This document shows positions 1 through 9,149 of a DNA stretch of 64,000 nucleotides, piece by piece. The DNA lies in the NCBI GenBank assembly GCA_020851075.1, contig JADZDL010000028.1, positions 1 to 64,000 on the forward strand. Direction: 5' to 3'. The position numbers were made by a program, and so were the translations under genes. The notes below the pieces were generated by a model, which was not told where the DNA came from, did not search any database, and was given only the letters and a program-made list of their open reading frames with translations. The stretch's first letter is position 1. The number at the start of each line of letters is the position of its first letter. This stretch comes from Planctomycetota bacterium (GTDB lineage Bacteria > Planctomycetota > UBA1135 > UBA2386).

Positions 1-3000
1 CCATGTCGAGCACGTGGTCCGCGGCGCGGATCATCGTCTCGTCGTGCTCGACGGCGATCACGGTATTGCCGAGGTCGCGCAGCTCGAGCAACGTGTGCAG
101 CAGGCGTTCGGTGTCGCGCGGATGCAGCCCGACGGTCGGCTCGTCGAGCACGTACAACACGCCCGTGAGTTTGTTGCCCAATTGCGTGGCGAGGCGAATG
201 CGCTGCGCTTCGCCGCCCGACAGCGTCGCCGCGGAGCGATCGAGCGTGAGGTAGCCAAGGCCCGTATCGCGCAGGAACGTGAAGCGGTGGCCGAGTTCCT
301 TCATCACGTCGGCAGCAATACGTTTGTCGTTGGCATCGAGCCGCAGCGCGGCAAACGTCGTCGCCGCCGCGTCCACGGTCAGCGCGAGCAGTTCTGGCAA
401 TCGCACCCCACCGACGCGCACCTGCCGCGGGCCGGGCATGAGCCGTTCGCCCAGGCATTCGGGGCAGTCCTGGATACGCATGACGCCAGCGAAACGCTCC
501 TCGCTCGAGTTCTCGCCGTCCTTGCCGTGGTACCACTCCTCGACCTGGCGCGCGAGGCCCTTCCACGGCACCTGCATGCGCCATTCGCGCCGCCGGCCGG
601 CTTCCACCTTCTTGAAGACCACTTCGTACCGTTCGTCGCCAGTGCCGCGCAGCAGCAGCAGACGCGCCGCCGGCGACAACTTGCGCCACGGTTGTTTGAG
701 GTCGAAGCCATGGCGCTCTGCCACTTCGGCCGCGACTTCCGCATACCAGCTGCTCGCTCCGGTGAGGAACGTAAACGCGGCGCCCTGGTGTTTGATCGCG
801 CCACCAAACACGGGTTTCTCGGGGTGATTGACGAGCAGGTCTTCCGCGCAGACGACGACCTCGCCGAGCCCAAGGCACGCCGCACAGGCACCACTGTGGT
901 GGTTGAACGAGAACCAACGTGGATGCGGCTCGGCGGGCGCCAGGTAGTCGCACAGATGGCAACCGCGGTCACTGCGGAACCAATGCCGAATGCCACTCTC
1001 CGGCCCATCCACGAGCTGCACGACTGCCGCAGCGGGGCCACCGTGCGCGTGCGCGGCGCTTTGCGCCTGTTCGAGTGCATCGGCGAGCCGCGCGCGGTCG
1101 GCGAGCGTCGTGCGGTCGACGACGAGGAACAGCTCCTTCGGCACCAAGGCGGGCCAGGCGGCATCGAGCCGCTGTTCCACCCCATCGACGAGCGTGCGCA
1201 CGTAGCCCTGCTTCTGCCACTCCGTGCGCAGCCCTTGCAGCCACTGGGCGGCCTTCTCGGGTTCGCTGCGCACATCGGCAGGAATCTCGATCGGCGCCAG
1301 CACGAGCGCCCGACGACCATTCCACTCGCGCACGAGCGAAGCCGCGGCTTTGCTCGGCGACCAGGCGATGAGTTCCTGACCGTGCACGGGGCAGTGCGGG
1401 CGGCCGATGCGTGCGTAAAGCAAACGCAGGTAGTCGTGGATCTCGGTCGTCGTCGCGACGGTCGAACGTGGACTGCGCGTCGTGCGCCGTTGGTCGATGG
1501 CGATCGACGGTCCCAGCCCATCGAGGCGGTCGACCGGAGCGCGGTCCATGCGGCCGAGGAAGCGCCGCGCGTAGGTCGACATGCTCTCGAGGAAGCGGCG
1601 TTGGCCTTCCTGGAAGATCGTGTCGAACGCGAGGCTCGACTTGCCCGAACCCGACGGACCGGTCACGACCGTGAACTTGCCGAGCGGGAGGTCGCAGTTC
1701 ACGCCCTGCAGGTTGTGGGTGCGCGCGCCGCGGACCTCGATGTGGGTCGGGCGCGAGATGGTGCGGCGCGGGATCACGACCGGCGCCGCGGCTGGTTTGG
1801 ACTTCGAGACCTTCTTCGGTTTCTCGCCGATGCCGATCGCACGCAGGGCCACGCCGGTGTGCGACTCGGTGTTGCCAGCGACCTGCTCAGGCGTGCCTTG
1901 CGCGACCAGTGTACCGCCGCCAATGCCACCTTCCGGGCCCAGATCGATGAGCCAATCGGCGGCGCGCACGACGTCGAGGTTGTGTTCGATGACGAGCACC
2001 GTGTTGCCAGCTTCGACGAGCCGCTGCAGCGACTCCATGAGCTTCGCGACGTCGGCAAAGTGCAGGCCCGTGGTCGGTTCGTCGAGCACGTAGAACGTCT
2101 TGCCCGTCGCCGGCCGCTGCAGTTCGGTGGCGAGCTTGACGCGCTGCGCTTCGCCGCCCGACAACGTCGTCGACGGCTGCCCAAGCTTCAGGTAACCAAG
2201 CCCGACGTCCTGCAGCGCCACGAGTCCGCGCGCGATCTTCGGCAGATCGGCAAAGAACGCCGCGGCTTCATCGACGGACATCTCGAGCACGTCGTGCACG
2301 CTCTTGTCCTTCCAGCGGATCGTGAGCGTCTCGGCGTGGAAGCGCGCGCCGCCGCATTCTTCGCAGACGACTTCGACGGGCGCCAGGAAGTTCATCTCAA
2401 GCGTCGTGATGCCGGCTCCACCACACGCTTCACAACGGCCGCCCGGCACATTGAACGAGAACCGGCCCTTTTCGTACTGACGCAGCTTCGATTCGGGCAG
2501 CAGCGCGTAGAGGTCGCGCACGTGCGTCCACAGATCCGTGTAGGTCGCCGGATTGCTGCGCGGGGTGCGACCGATCGGAGCCTGGTCGATCTCGACGATC
2601 TTGTCGAGCTGCTCGATGCCCGTGATGCGTTCGCAGTGCGACGCACCGGCGTCCGCCCCCATCAGTTCGCGCCGCAGGGCTGGCACCAGCACGCGGTGTA
2701 CGAGCGTCGACTTGCCGCTGCCCGACACCCCGGTCACGGCGACGAGCCGGCCGAGTGGGATCTCGACGTCGAGTCCCTTCAGGTTGTGATGGCGCGCGCC
2801 ATGGATGAAGAGCAAGCCGCGCGCTTCGCTGCGGCGCGTCTTTGGGATCGGCACCGACAGTTCGCCGCGCAGGTACTTCCCGGTCAGCGAACCCGGCATC
2901 GCGCGCACTTCGGCGGGCGTGCCGGCGACGACGATCGCACCGCCGTGTACACCAGCCCCTGGACCGACGTCGACGAGGAAGTCACTGCGCTCCATCGTCT

Positions 3001-4702
3001 CCTGGTCGTGCTCGACGACGACCACGGTGTTGCCACGATCACGCAGCGCTTCGAGCGTGCGCAGCAGACGTTCCTGGTCGCGCGAATGCAGGCCGATGCT
3101 CGGCTCGTCGAGCACGTAGAGGATGCCCCGCAGACCGGCGCCTACCTGCGCGGCGAGGCGGATGCGCTGCGATTCGCCGCCCGACAACGTCGCCGCGCGG
3201 CGCTCGATCGTCAGGTAGCCAAGCCCCACGTCGGTGAGGAATTGTAGCCGGCGCGCGATCTCCTGCAGGATCTCGCGCCCGATACGTTCGGCGTTGCCGG
3301 CGAGCTTGCAGCTGCCGACCCACGCCAGCGCATCGTCGATCGACAACCGCAGGATCTCGGGCAGGCTTTGGCCCTGGAACGCCACCGCGCGCGCCGCCGC
3401 CGACAGCCGCGATCCACCGCACTCCGCGCACGGCACCGAGGCGCGGAACCGATCGAGATGGCGCGCGCGCGACGGCCGGTAGACGTTTTCCAGGTGGCCG
3501 AGAATGCCCGGGAACGCGATGCGGTCGCTGCCCGTGGTCGAGAACATCGCCGATTCACGCTTCCAGCGGAACTCGAAGGTCTGGCTGCCCGAACCGTGCA
3601 GCACGATCTTCTTGTGCTTCGGCGCGAGCTTGTGCCACGGCGTGTCGACGTCAAAACCAAACGCCTTGGCGACCAGTGCGAGGTGATCGATCGTGAGCTT
3701 GCCGTAGACGAGTTTGCCTTCGTCGTTGAACGCGTGCAGCGCTCCTTCGCGCAGCGTCTTCTGGGCATCCTTCACGAGCAGCTCGGGCGCAAACCCAAAC
3801 GTCTCGCCGAGCCCTTCACACTTCGGGCACGCGCCACTCGGGCTATTGAACGAGAACAGGCGCGGTTCGAGCTCGGGCAGCGCGCCGTGGCCGTTCGGGC
3901 AACTGCGCTGCGTCGAGAACAGCCGGTAACCGTCGTCGCCGAACGTGATCGCGCAGAGGCCATCGCCTAGCTGTACGGCCTGTTCGACGGCTTCGGCGAG
4001 CCGCGAGCGCGCGTCTGGCTGGATCGTCAACCGATCGACGACGAGTTCGATCGTGTGGTAGGCATACCGCTGCAGCTGGATGTCCTCGTCGAGGCGCCGC
4101 ACGACGCCATCGATGCGCGCGCGCACGAAGCCCTTCTGCGCCCATTCGGCAAGCTCCTTGCGGTACTCACCCTTGCGCTCGCGCACGACCGGCGCCAACA
4201 GCATCGCCTGGGTGCCGGCATAGCCTTCGAGCATGGCGTCCGTGATGCGATCGGGCGACCACGCTTCGATTGCCGCACCACACTCGGGGCAACTCGGGGT
4301 GCCCAGGCGCGACCACAGCAGTCGCAGGAAGTCCATGACTTCGGTCAGCGTGCCAACCGTCGAGCGGGCCGAATGGCTCGTCGACTTCTGGTCGATCGAG
4401 ACCGTCGGCGACAGGCCCTCGACGAGGTCGACCTTGGGCTTCTCCATGCGGCCCAGGAACTGCCGCGCATACGAACTCAGGCTCTCGAGAAAACGCCGTT
4501 GCCCTTCCTGGTAGATCGTGTGGTAGGCGAGGCTCGACTTGCCCGACCCCGAGACCCCCGTGAACGTCGTCAGGCTGTCCCGCGGGAAGGTGAGGTCCAC
4601 CCCCTTCAGGTTGTGTTCCCGTGCACCTTTCACCACCACGTATTCGGTGGCTTTGGCGGCGGGCGCTACGGGCGGCAGGGTCTCGCGGGAGTTCGTGGCC
4701 AA
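1..4702 (-). CDS. uvrA: Tandem (double-length) excinuclease ABC subunit A, 3' end cut by window
   Basis: UvrA is the damage-sensing ATPase of nucleotide excision repair and loads UvrB at DNA lesions in the cytoplasm. About 1567 codons are visible on the minus strand, already far more than the usual ~950 residues. The first copy is complete: Walker A GVSGSGKSS near residue 50, LSGGESQRIRLA near 505, a second Walker A near 657, the C-terminal zinc module CEACGG...CEECGG, and LSGGEAQRVKLA near 850. A second copy then starts, with Walker A GPSGSGKSS near 1015, degenerate zinc ligands (CPVHG) and LSGGEAQRIRLA near 1495. Its last ABC domain lies off the window. No ATG is in frame at the start. TTG at 4702 is the best choice, since the conserved sequence begins about 20 codons later. 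Double UvrA proteins are known from Chlamydiota and some other lineages. Confidence 0.95.
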   Translation of the reverse strand, partial: MATNSRETLPPVAPAAKATEYVVVKGAREHNLKGVDLTFPRDSLTTFTGVSGSGKSSLAYHTIYQEGQRRFLESLSSYARQFLGRMEKPKVDLVEGLSPTVSIDQKSTSHSARSTVGTLTEVMDFLRLLWSRLGTPSCPECGAAIEAWSPDRITDAMLEGYAGTQAMLLAPVVRERKGEYRKELAEWAQKGFVRARIDGVVRRLDEDIQLQRYAYHTIELVVDRLTIQPDARSRLAEAVEQAVQLGDGLCAITFGDDGYRLFSTQRSCPNGHGALPELEPRLFSFNSPSGACPKCEGLGETFGFAPELLVKDAQKTLREGALHAFNDEGKLVYGKLTIDHLALVAKAFGFDVDTPWHKLAPKHKKIVLHGSGSQTFEFRWKRESAMFSTTGSDRIAFPGILGHLENVYRPSRARHLDRFRASVPCAECGGSRLSAAARAVAFQGQSLPEILRLSIDDALAWVGSCKLAGNAERIGREILQEIARRLQFLTDVGLGYLTIERRAATLSGGESQRIRLAAQVGAGLRGILYVLDEPSIGLHSRDQERLLRTLEALRDRGNTVVVVEHDQETMERSDFLVDVGPGAGVHGGAIVVAGTPAEVRAMPGSLTGKYLRGELSVPIPKTRRSEARGLLFIHGARHHNLKGLDVEIPLGRLVAVTGVSGSGKSTLVHRVLVPALRRELMGADAGASHCERITGIEQLDKIVEIDQAPIGRTPRSNPATYTDLWTHVRDLYALLPESKLRQYEKGRFSFNVPGGRCEACGGAGITTLEMNFLAPVEVVCEECGGARFHAETLTIRWKDKSVHDVLEMSVDEAAAFFADLPKIARGLVALQDVGLGYLKLGQPSTTLSGGEAQRVKLATELQRPATGKTFYVLDEPTTGLHFADVAKLMESLQRLVEAGNTVLVIEHNLDVVRAADWLIDLGPEGGIGGGTLVAQGTPEQVAGNTESHTGVALRAIGIGEKPKKVSKSKPAAAPVVIPRRTISRPTHIEVRGARTHNLQGVNCDLPLGKFTVVTGPSGSGKSSLAFDTIFQEGQRRFLESMSTYARRFLGRMDRAPVDRLDGLGPSIAIDQRRTTRSPRSTVATTTEIHDYLRLLYARIGRPHCPVHGQELIAWSPSKAAASLVREWNGRRALVLAPIEIPADVRSEPEKAAQWLQGLRTEWQKQGYVRTLVDGVEQRLDAAWPALVPKELFLVVDRTTLADRARLADALEQAQSAAHAHGGPAAAVVQLVDGPESGIRHWFRSDRGCHLCDYLAPAEPHPRWFSFNHHSGACAACLGLGEVVVCAEDLLVNHPEKPVFGGAIKHQGAAFTFLTGASSWYAEVAAEVAERHGFDLKQPWRKLSPAARLLLLRGTGDERYEVVFKKVEAGRRREWRMQVPWKGLARQVEEWYHGKDGENSSEERFAGVMRIQDCPECLGERLMPGPRQVRVGGVRLPELLALTVDAAATTFAALRLDANDKRIAADVMKELGHRFTFLRDTGLGYLTLDRSAATLSGGEAQRIRLATQLGNKLTGVLYVLDEPTVGLHPRDTERLLHTLLELRDLGNTVIAVEHDETMIRAADHVLDM

Positions 4703-4816
4703 GCGTAGAACCCCGCAGCATAGCGTGTGGGTGGCCGATGGCCAGCCACCTGCGCCAGCCGAGTGCCGGAGCTTCTTCCGCGTGCATGGACCCCGCGGCC
4801 GGCCTAACCTGTCCGG

Positions 4817-5185
4817 ATGCACACCGATGGTGACCGGCCCTTCGAATCCGAGGACGAAGACGAGGTAGTAGACCAGGAGCAGGACCTGCTCGTGGTGCTC
4901 AAACTCAGCAACCGCCTGATGGGCACCGCCCAGGAACGCATGGCGATCGAGGCGTTCGCCGACCAGCTCGAGGCCGCCGTCACCGAAGCCGGGGTTGGCG
5001 AGTACGACGGCGACGAACTCGGCGGTGGCGAGTGCATCCTGTTCTTCTGCGGCCCCGACATCGATCGGCTGCAGACGGTGCTGCATCCGTTCCTGAAGCG
5101 GTCACCGCTGTGCCGCGGTGGACACCTCGTGCGCATGGTCGACGATGCCGACGGCGAACCCCAACGCCAGCGCCTGCCGATCTGA
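4817..5185 (+). CDS. Small acidic protein of unknown function
   Basis: This 122-residue cytoplasmic protein has no signal peptide or membrane segment. Residues 1-25 are very acidic (runs of Glu and Asp). The rest looks like a compact alpha/beta domain with a Gly-rich GDELGGGECILFF segment near residues 63-75, followed by a probable helix and strand. It is read divergently from uvrA with a 114-base gap, and converges on the trypsin-like protease gene 27 bases downstream. I do not recognise a family with certainty. The GGGEC-hydrophobic-GPD pattern recalls small uncharacterised bacterial proteins, but I would not assign a function. Coding status is supported by normal third-position GC and by the clean fit between its neighbours. 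Confidence 0.7.
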   Translation: MHTDGDRPFESEDEDEVVDQEQDLLVVLKLSNRLMGTAQERMAIEAFADQLEAAVTEAGVGEYDGDELGGGECILFFCGPDIDRLQTVLHPFLKRSPLCRGGHLVRMVDDADGEPQRQRLPI

Positions 5186-5212
5186 GCATCCCGCGGCCAG
5201 AACCTGCGCGCG

Positions 5213-6733
5213 TCAGTTGCCGAAGCGCGCGCGCCCGGCGTTGCTCGAGACCGCGCCCACGGCGGTGCTGCTGGTCGGGTCGAGCCCCAGATACTGGTAA
5301 TGCAGTGCAGCCCCAAGCCACGCGGTGTCGTTCGGCACGAGGTAGCTGCGCAAAGCGACGCCCGAGGCCGGCGCGACTCCATCGATGCCTTCGTCGCTGA
5401 CGTAGAGGGAACAGCCCTGCAGGCCAAACGGCGTCAACGACGCCGGCAAGCTGCCGCCGCTCCACTGCGTGCTCGAGAACCCGATCAGGAACATGCCGAG
5501 CAGGCCTGGGGTCGTGTTCAGGTTGTTCACGCGCACGCTGAAGACCCGGCCGAGTTCTGGCACGCCGACGAAGGTCAGGTTCGGGACCCCGAACGAACCA
5601 CCACAACCCTGCCCAAACGCCTCGAAGCTGCCCACCGTGTGCAACGCGAGCGCCTGCTGCCTCGCCGCGACCCAGTCGGCCCGCGGCGACGCGGTGCCGT
5701 AGTTGGCCCCGTTGCCGTTGCCGCAGCCCCCGTGCGTGTGCACGCCAATGACTTCGCCCGTCGCATCGAGCAGGATCGGCGAACCCGAATTGCCGCCCGT
5801 CGTATCGACGCGGTAGGCGAGCGCGTCGGGCGTCGCCGTCGCCACCCAGGTGCCGGCATGCGACTTCTGCATCTGGCTCGCGGTGGCGGACCCTGAGGTG
5901 CCGTTGCCGGTGCCGTAGCCAACGACGCGCAGGTCCCCCGTCACCACGGCGGGTGGATTCACGATCGTGTACCACGACCCCTGCGCCTGCCCCGGAAACA
6001 GCTGCGTATTGCTGTTGCGCAAGGCAGCCATCACCGACCAGTCCTGGCCAACCCCTTGGTCCAGGAACTGCAGGAACGGTCCCAGCGCGTACTGGTCATT
6101 GGGGTGCGCCGGCTGCGGCACGCCCGAAGGAGTCGAAGGCGGCGTATTGAAGTGCAGCAAGACGCCAGCCGTCGAACCACCGCTCATGCAGTGGCCCGCA
6201 GTGCCGACCGCGTATTCGGAGAACAACCACGCCGAGCACCCCGAACCAAGCCGGCAGGAGCGTGGGTCGGAGCTGAGTACCCGGTCGTCGACGAGGTCGC
6301 ACAACGTGTCCTGGCCAGCCACCGCAAACGTCGTCGCGCGCGAGCCGTCGATCCAGATCCGGTTGCCTTGCGTATTGGGCCCGGCCCACAGCTCCACGCG
6401 CACGGTCGGACCAGCAAACTCGCAGGACCAACCCGAGTAGTCGCGCAGGCTCAGTGCATCGTGCCACTGCACGAAACCTGGCCGCGCCAGTTCGGCGATG
6501 CGCACGCGGCTGCCTTCCGGCAGGTTGCTGTCGCGGAGGTGCACCTGCAGCCAGTCCGTTCCGGGCGCGGCGCCCGTCGTAACGTCCTGACTCCAGAGCA
6601 TCTGGGGCTGTGCGGTGCGGTTGGTCAGGTACCCGGAGTCATACGCATGGTGCGCATGGCTCACCGGATAGGAAATGTCTTGGGCGGCGACGGTGGTGAC
6701 GACGCCGACACCGATGGCGAGGTGGCGGAGCAT
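5213..6733 (-). CDS. Secreted trypsin-like serine protease with planctomycete-type C-terminal domain
   Basis: The predicted product is an exported endopeptidase of 506 residues. The first ~18 residues form a signal peptide ending near TVAAQ. The chymotrypsin-fold triad is visible: His in VGTAGHCMSGG, a probable Asp in GVGQDWSVMAA, and Ser in GGNSGSPILLD, with the following VIGVHTHGGCG strand typical of Glu-specific and trypsin-like proteases. After the protease domain comes a ~130-residue C-terminal module that starts FGQGCGGS, has a central GLQGCSLYVS, and ends with HYQYLGLDP and RARFGN. The protein at 60979-61950 and, more loosely, the one at 62092-64000 carry similar modules. That suggests a shared sorting, anchoring or folding role at the cell surface. 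Substrate unknown. Confidence 0.87.
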   Translation of the reverse strand: MLRHLAIGVGVVTTVAAQDISYPVSHAHHAYDSGYLTNRTAQPQMLWSQDVTTGAAPGTDWLQVHLRDSNLPEGSRVRIAELARPGFVQWHDALSLRDYSGWSCEFAGPTVRVELWAGPNTQGNRIWIDGSRATTFAVAGQDTLCDLVDDRVLSSDPRSCRLGSGCSAWLFSEYAVGTAGHCMSGGSTAGVLLHFNTPPSTPSGVPQPAHPNDQYALGPFLQFLDQGVGQDWSVMAALRNSNTQLFPGQAQGSWYTIVNPPAVVTGDLRVVGYGTGNGTSGSATASQMQKSHAGTWVATATPDALAYRVDTTGGNSGSPILLDATGEVIGVHTHGGCGNGNGANYGTASPRADWVAARQQALALHTVGSFEAFGQGCGGSFGVPNLTFVGVPELGRVFSVRVNNLNTTPGLLGMFLIGFSSTQWSGGSLPASLTPFGLQGCSLYVSDEGIDGVAPASGVALRSYLVPNDTAWLGAALHYQYLGLDPTSSTAVGAVSSNAGRARFGN

Positions 6734-6866
6734 GGCTTCTGAGGTGGCGAGAAACGAGACCCTTACGCTACCAGCCTTTACGCACTTTGGCCGGCCAATG
6801 GCTCACCAAGATTGCAGCAATCCCTGCCGCATGCGGTCAACCGCGCGCGGCTTTCGCCCGGGTGCT

Positions 6867-7712
6867 TCAGCGAGGCGCGTTCCTGGTGCCCACGTGGCGC
6901 AGCAATGTATCGTGCAGCAGGCCATTGCTCGCGAGCACCTGGCCACCGTGCAGCCAGTCCTGCCCACCCGCGAGGTCGGTGACCCGCCCACCTGCTTCGG
7001 CCACGACGACCGCGCCGGCAGCGACGTCATACGGGGCCAGGTACAACTCCCAGTACCCGTCGTAGGTGCCACAGGCCGTGTAGCAGAGATCCAGTTCGGC
7101 GGAACCGAGGCGGCGCAGGTCGCGGCAATGCGGCAGAACGGCGGCGAGCCGCGCTGAGTTGTCGTCGCGACCGGGTTCGTTGCGATTGTAGGAGAAGCCC
7201 GTGGCGAGCAATGCGTCCGCGAGTTCGCCCGTGCGCGACACGCGCAGGGCAACTGGCGCCCCCTCGCCGCGCCGGCGCTGCGCGCCGAGCCCGCGAGCCG
7301 CGGCGAAGGTCTCGCCCAGAGCTGGCGCATGCACCACGCCCACCACTGGCTCGTCGCGGTACGCCAGCGCAATCGCCACCGCGAAGAACGGTAGCCCGTG
7401 CACGAAGTTGGTGGTGCCGTCGAGCGGGTCGATGATCCACGTCCAATCGGCAGTTTTGCTGGCTTTGCCCTGCGTCGTGAGCACGCCCTCTTCGGCGAGC
7501 ACGGCGTGGTCAGGGAACGCCGCCAAGAGGCCACTGACGATGCCGTGTTCGGCGGCGCGATCGGCGGCGGTCACGAGTTCGCGCCGGCGGCCCTTGCTCT
7601 CGACGGTGCTCGCGGCCGAAGCCGAATGCTGCATCAGCGTACGACCCGCCGCCATCGCGAGCTTCGTGGCGCAATCCCGGAACCCCGCGAGATCGACGCC
7701 AGCCGGGATCAT
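6867..7712 (-). CDS. Inositol monophosphatase family protein
   Basis: This is a Mg-dependent phosphatase of the IMPase/SuhB superfamily, 281 residues, cytoplasmic. The metal-binding motif WIIDPLDGTTNF is intact, the upstream acidic ligand lies in AEEG, and the second signature is YDVAAGAVVVAEAGG near the C-terminus. Members hydrolyse inositol phosphate, histidinol phosphate, fructose bisphosphate or PAP, and motifs alone do not settle the substrate. ATG at 7712 overlaps the TGA of the upstream DD-peptidase gene as ATGA, which argues for translational coupling and against a longer start. It is the last gene of a two-gene operon with dacB. Confidence 0.9.
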   Translation of the reverse strand: MIPAGVDLAGFRDCATKLAMAAGRTLMQHSASAASTVESKGRRRELVTAADRAAEHGIVSGLLAAFPDHAVLAEEGVLTTQGKASKTADWTWIIDPLDGTTNFVHGLPFFAVAIALAYRDEPVVGVVHAPALGETFAAARGLGAQRRRGEGAPVALRVSRTGELADALLATGFSYNRNEPGRDDNSARLAAVLPHCRDLRRLGSAELDLCYTACGTYDGYWELYLAPYDVAAGAVVVAEAGGRVTDLAGGQDWLHGGQVLASNGLLHDTLLRHVGTRNAPR

Positions 7713-9085
7713 CGTTCGGCCCCGAGTTTGTCGATGGCCGCGACGATCTTCTCCTGCAGTTCCTTCAAGTCCTTGTTGAAGCCGTCCTTCTTCGGGTCGT
7801 AGTTCATGAGGATCGAGAACCAGCGCACGCTGCCATCGCGCCGCTCGACCAGCCCCGACAACGCCGACGCACCGCGAATCCAACCGGTCTTGGCGTGCAC
7901 GCGGCCGACGAGGTCGGTGTGCTCAAACCGGCCTTCGAGCGTGCCGGTCCGGCCGGCGATCGGCAACGCATCGCGCAACACCTTGCCGCCGTGCCCACGC
8001 TGGACCGCGGACAGCGCCGCCACCAACATCGCCGGCGTCACGCGACTGTTCTTCGACAACCCCGAACCGTCCTGCAGCACCACCCCTTCGGGAATGCTCC
8101 CGAGCAGCACCTTGAGCTGGGCATGCATGGCCTGAAGCCCACCCGCAAGGCTGCCGTCGCCGGCGGTGTGTTGGCCGAGCACGCGCACACACTGCTCGGC
8201 ATCGAAGTTGGAAGAGTCCTCGAGCATGCGCAGGATCGCCGAGGCGATCGCCGTGCGATACTCGTGCACGACGCCATCGGCCGCGCTGACGGTCGCGCCC
8301 GGTTCGATCGTGATGCCGGCCCGCCCGAGCGCGCGCCGCAAGGCGGCGTCATACCAGGTCGCGGGATCCGCCGCCGCCGTGCGGATCGTGACCGGCGACG
8401 AACGGCGATAGAACTTGCCGCGCACCTGCACCAGCGTGCCCTGGTCGATAGCCCCGTACGTGGCCCCCTTCGCAGTGTTCACCATCTGCACGGAGTTGCG
8501 CACGGGCAGGTCGGTGAGCGGCGCGGCGATGTGCAGGTCCGCCGTGGCGCCCGACGATGCGGCGATCGCCACCGAGAAGGTGCCTTGTTCGAGCACGAAC
8601 GGACCGGTCGGGGCGCAGTAGTAGGTGTAGAGCTGGTCCTGCGGCCAGGTGGCGGGCCGGTCTGGCCCGACGAACGTGCCGGCGTCGTAGTCGATGCCGC
8701 GCAGGGTCGTCACCTGCATCCGCTGCAGGGCCGCCGCCACCTCGCCAAAGATGACGTCCGGAGAATGGGCGGACCCGGTGATCCAGTTCGGATCGCCGCT
8801 CGCGGTGACCACGAGTCGCCCGGCGCGCAGCGCAAACCGGGTCACGAACGCATGATCGGCCCCCAGCCCCTGCAGTACCGCCGCCGCCGTCAGCACCTTC
8901 AGGTTGCTGGCGGGCGCGAACGCCTCGGTGGCTCGATGCCGAAACAGCACGTGCCCCTGGTCGTCGACGACGGCAACGCCAGTCCGCGCGCCCAGAGCCT
9001 CGGCGGCCTGGATCGCGCGTTCGAGTTCTTGCGCCGGCAGCGCCGCCAACCAACAACCGAGGACGATGGCCATCGAGAACCGCAT
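7709..9085 (-). CDS. dacB: D-alanyl-D-alanine carboxypeptidase/endopeptidase, PBP4 (peptidase S13)
   Basis: This periplasmic penicillin-binding protein trims or cleaves peptidoglycan cross-links. At 458 residues it matches the S13 family length. It has a signal peptide (cleavage near LAALPAQ), the SxxK nucleophile motif in PASNLKVLT, the SxN-like motif in DGSGLSKNS, and the third motif in HAKTGWIRG. The long insert between SxxK and SxN typical of PBP4 is present. The gene is read divergently from the ThuA-DUF1080 gene (64-base gap) and is coupled by ATGA to the IMPase-family gene downstream. A PBP4 in a planctomycete agrees with the now accepted presence of peptidoglycan in many members of the phylum. 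Confidence 0.93.
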   Translation of the reverse strand: MRFSMAIVLGCWLAALPAQELERAIQAAEALGARTGVAVVDDQGHVLFRHRATEAFAPASNLKVLTAAAVLQGLGADHAFVTRFALRAGRLVVTASGDPNWITGSAHSPDVIFGEVAAALQRMQVTTLRGIDYDAGTFVGPDRPATWPQDQLYTYYCAPTGPFVLEQGTFSVAIAASSGATADLHIAAPLTDLPVRNSVQMVNTAKGATYGAIDQGTLVQVRGKFYRRSSPVTIRTAAADPATWYDAALRRALGRAGITIEPGATVSAADGVVHEYRTAIASAILRMLEDSSNFDAEQCVRVLGQHTAGDGSLAGGLQAMHAQLKVLLGSIPEGVVLQDGSGLSKNSRVTPAMLVAALSAVQRGHGGKVLRDALPIAGRTGTLEGRFEHTDLVGRVHAKTGWIRGASALSGLVERRDGSVRWFSILMNYDPKKDGFNKDLKELQEKIVAAIDKLGAER

Positions 9086-9149
9086 GCTGGTCCCTTATCC
9101 GAAGAGAACGAGCGTCGCCAGTGCGACCTCGAATCGCTACCCTTCCAGC

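Noticed and set aside
14-3247. A 1077-codon open frame on the plus strand
   Set aside because: It lies entirely antisense to the tandem uvrA gene, has no recognisable domain, and is an effect of strong GC bias at codon positions.
6787-6798. 12-bp palindrome TTGGCCGGCCAA between the protease and IMPase-family genes
   Set aside because: Short and GC-rich, likely by chance. No T-run or promoter context that would support a terminator or operator.
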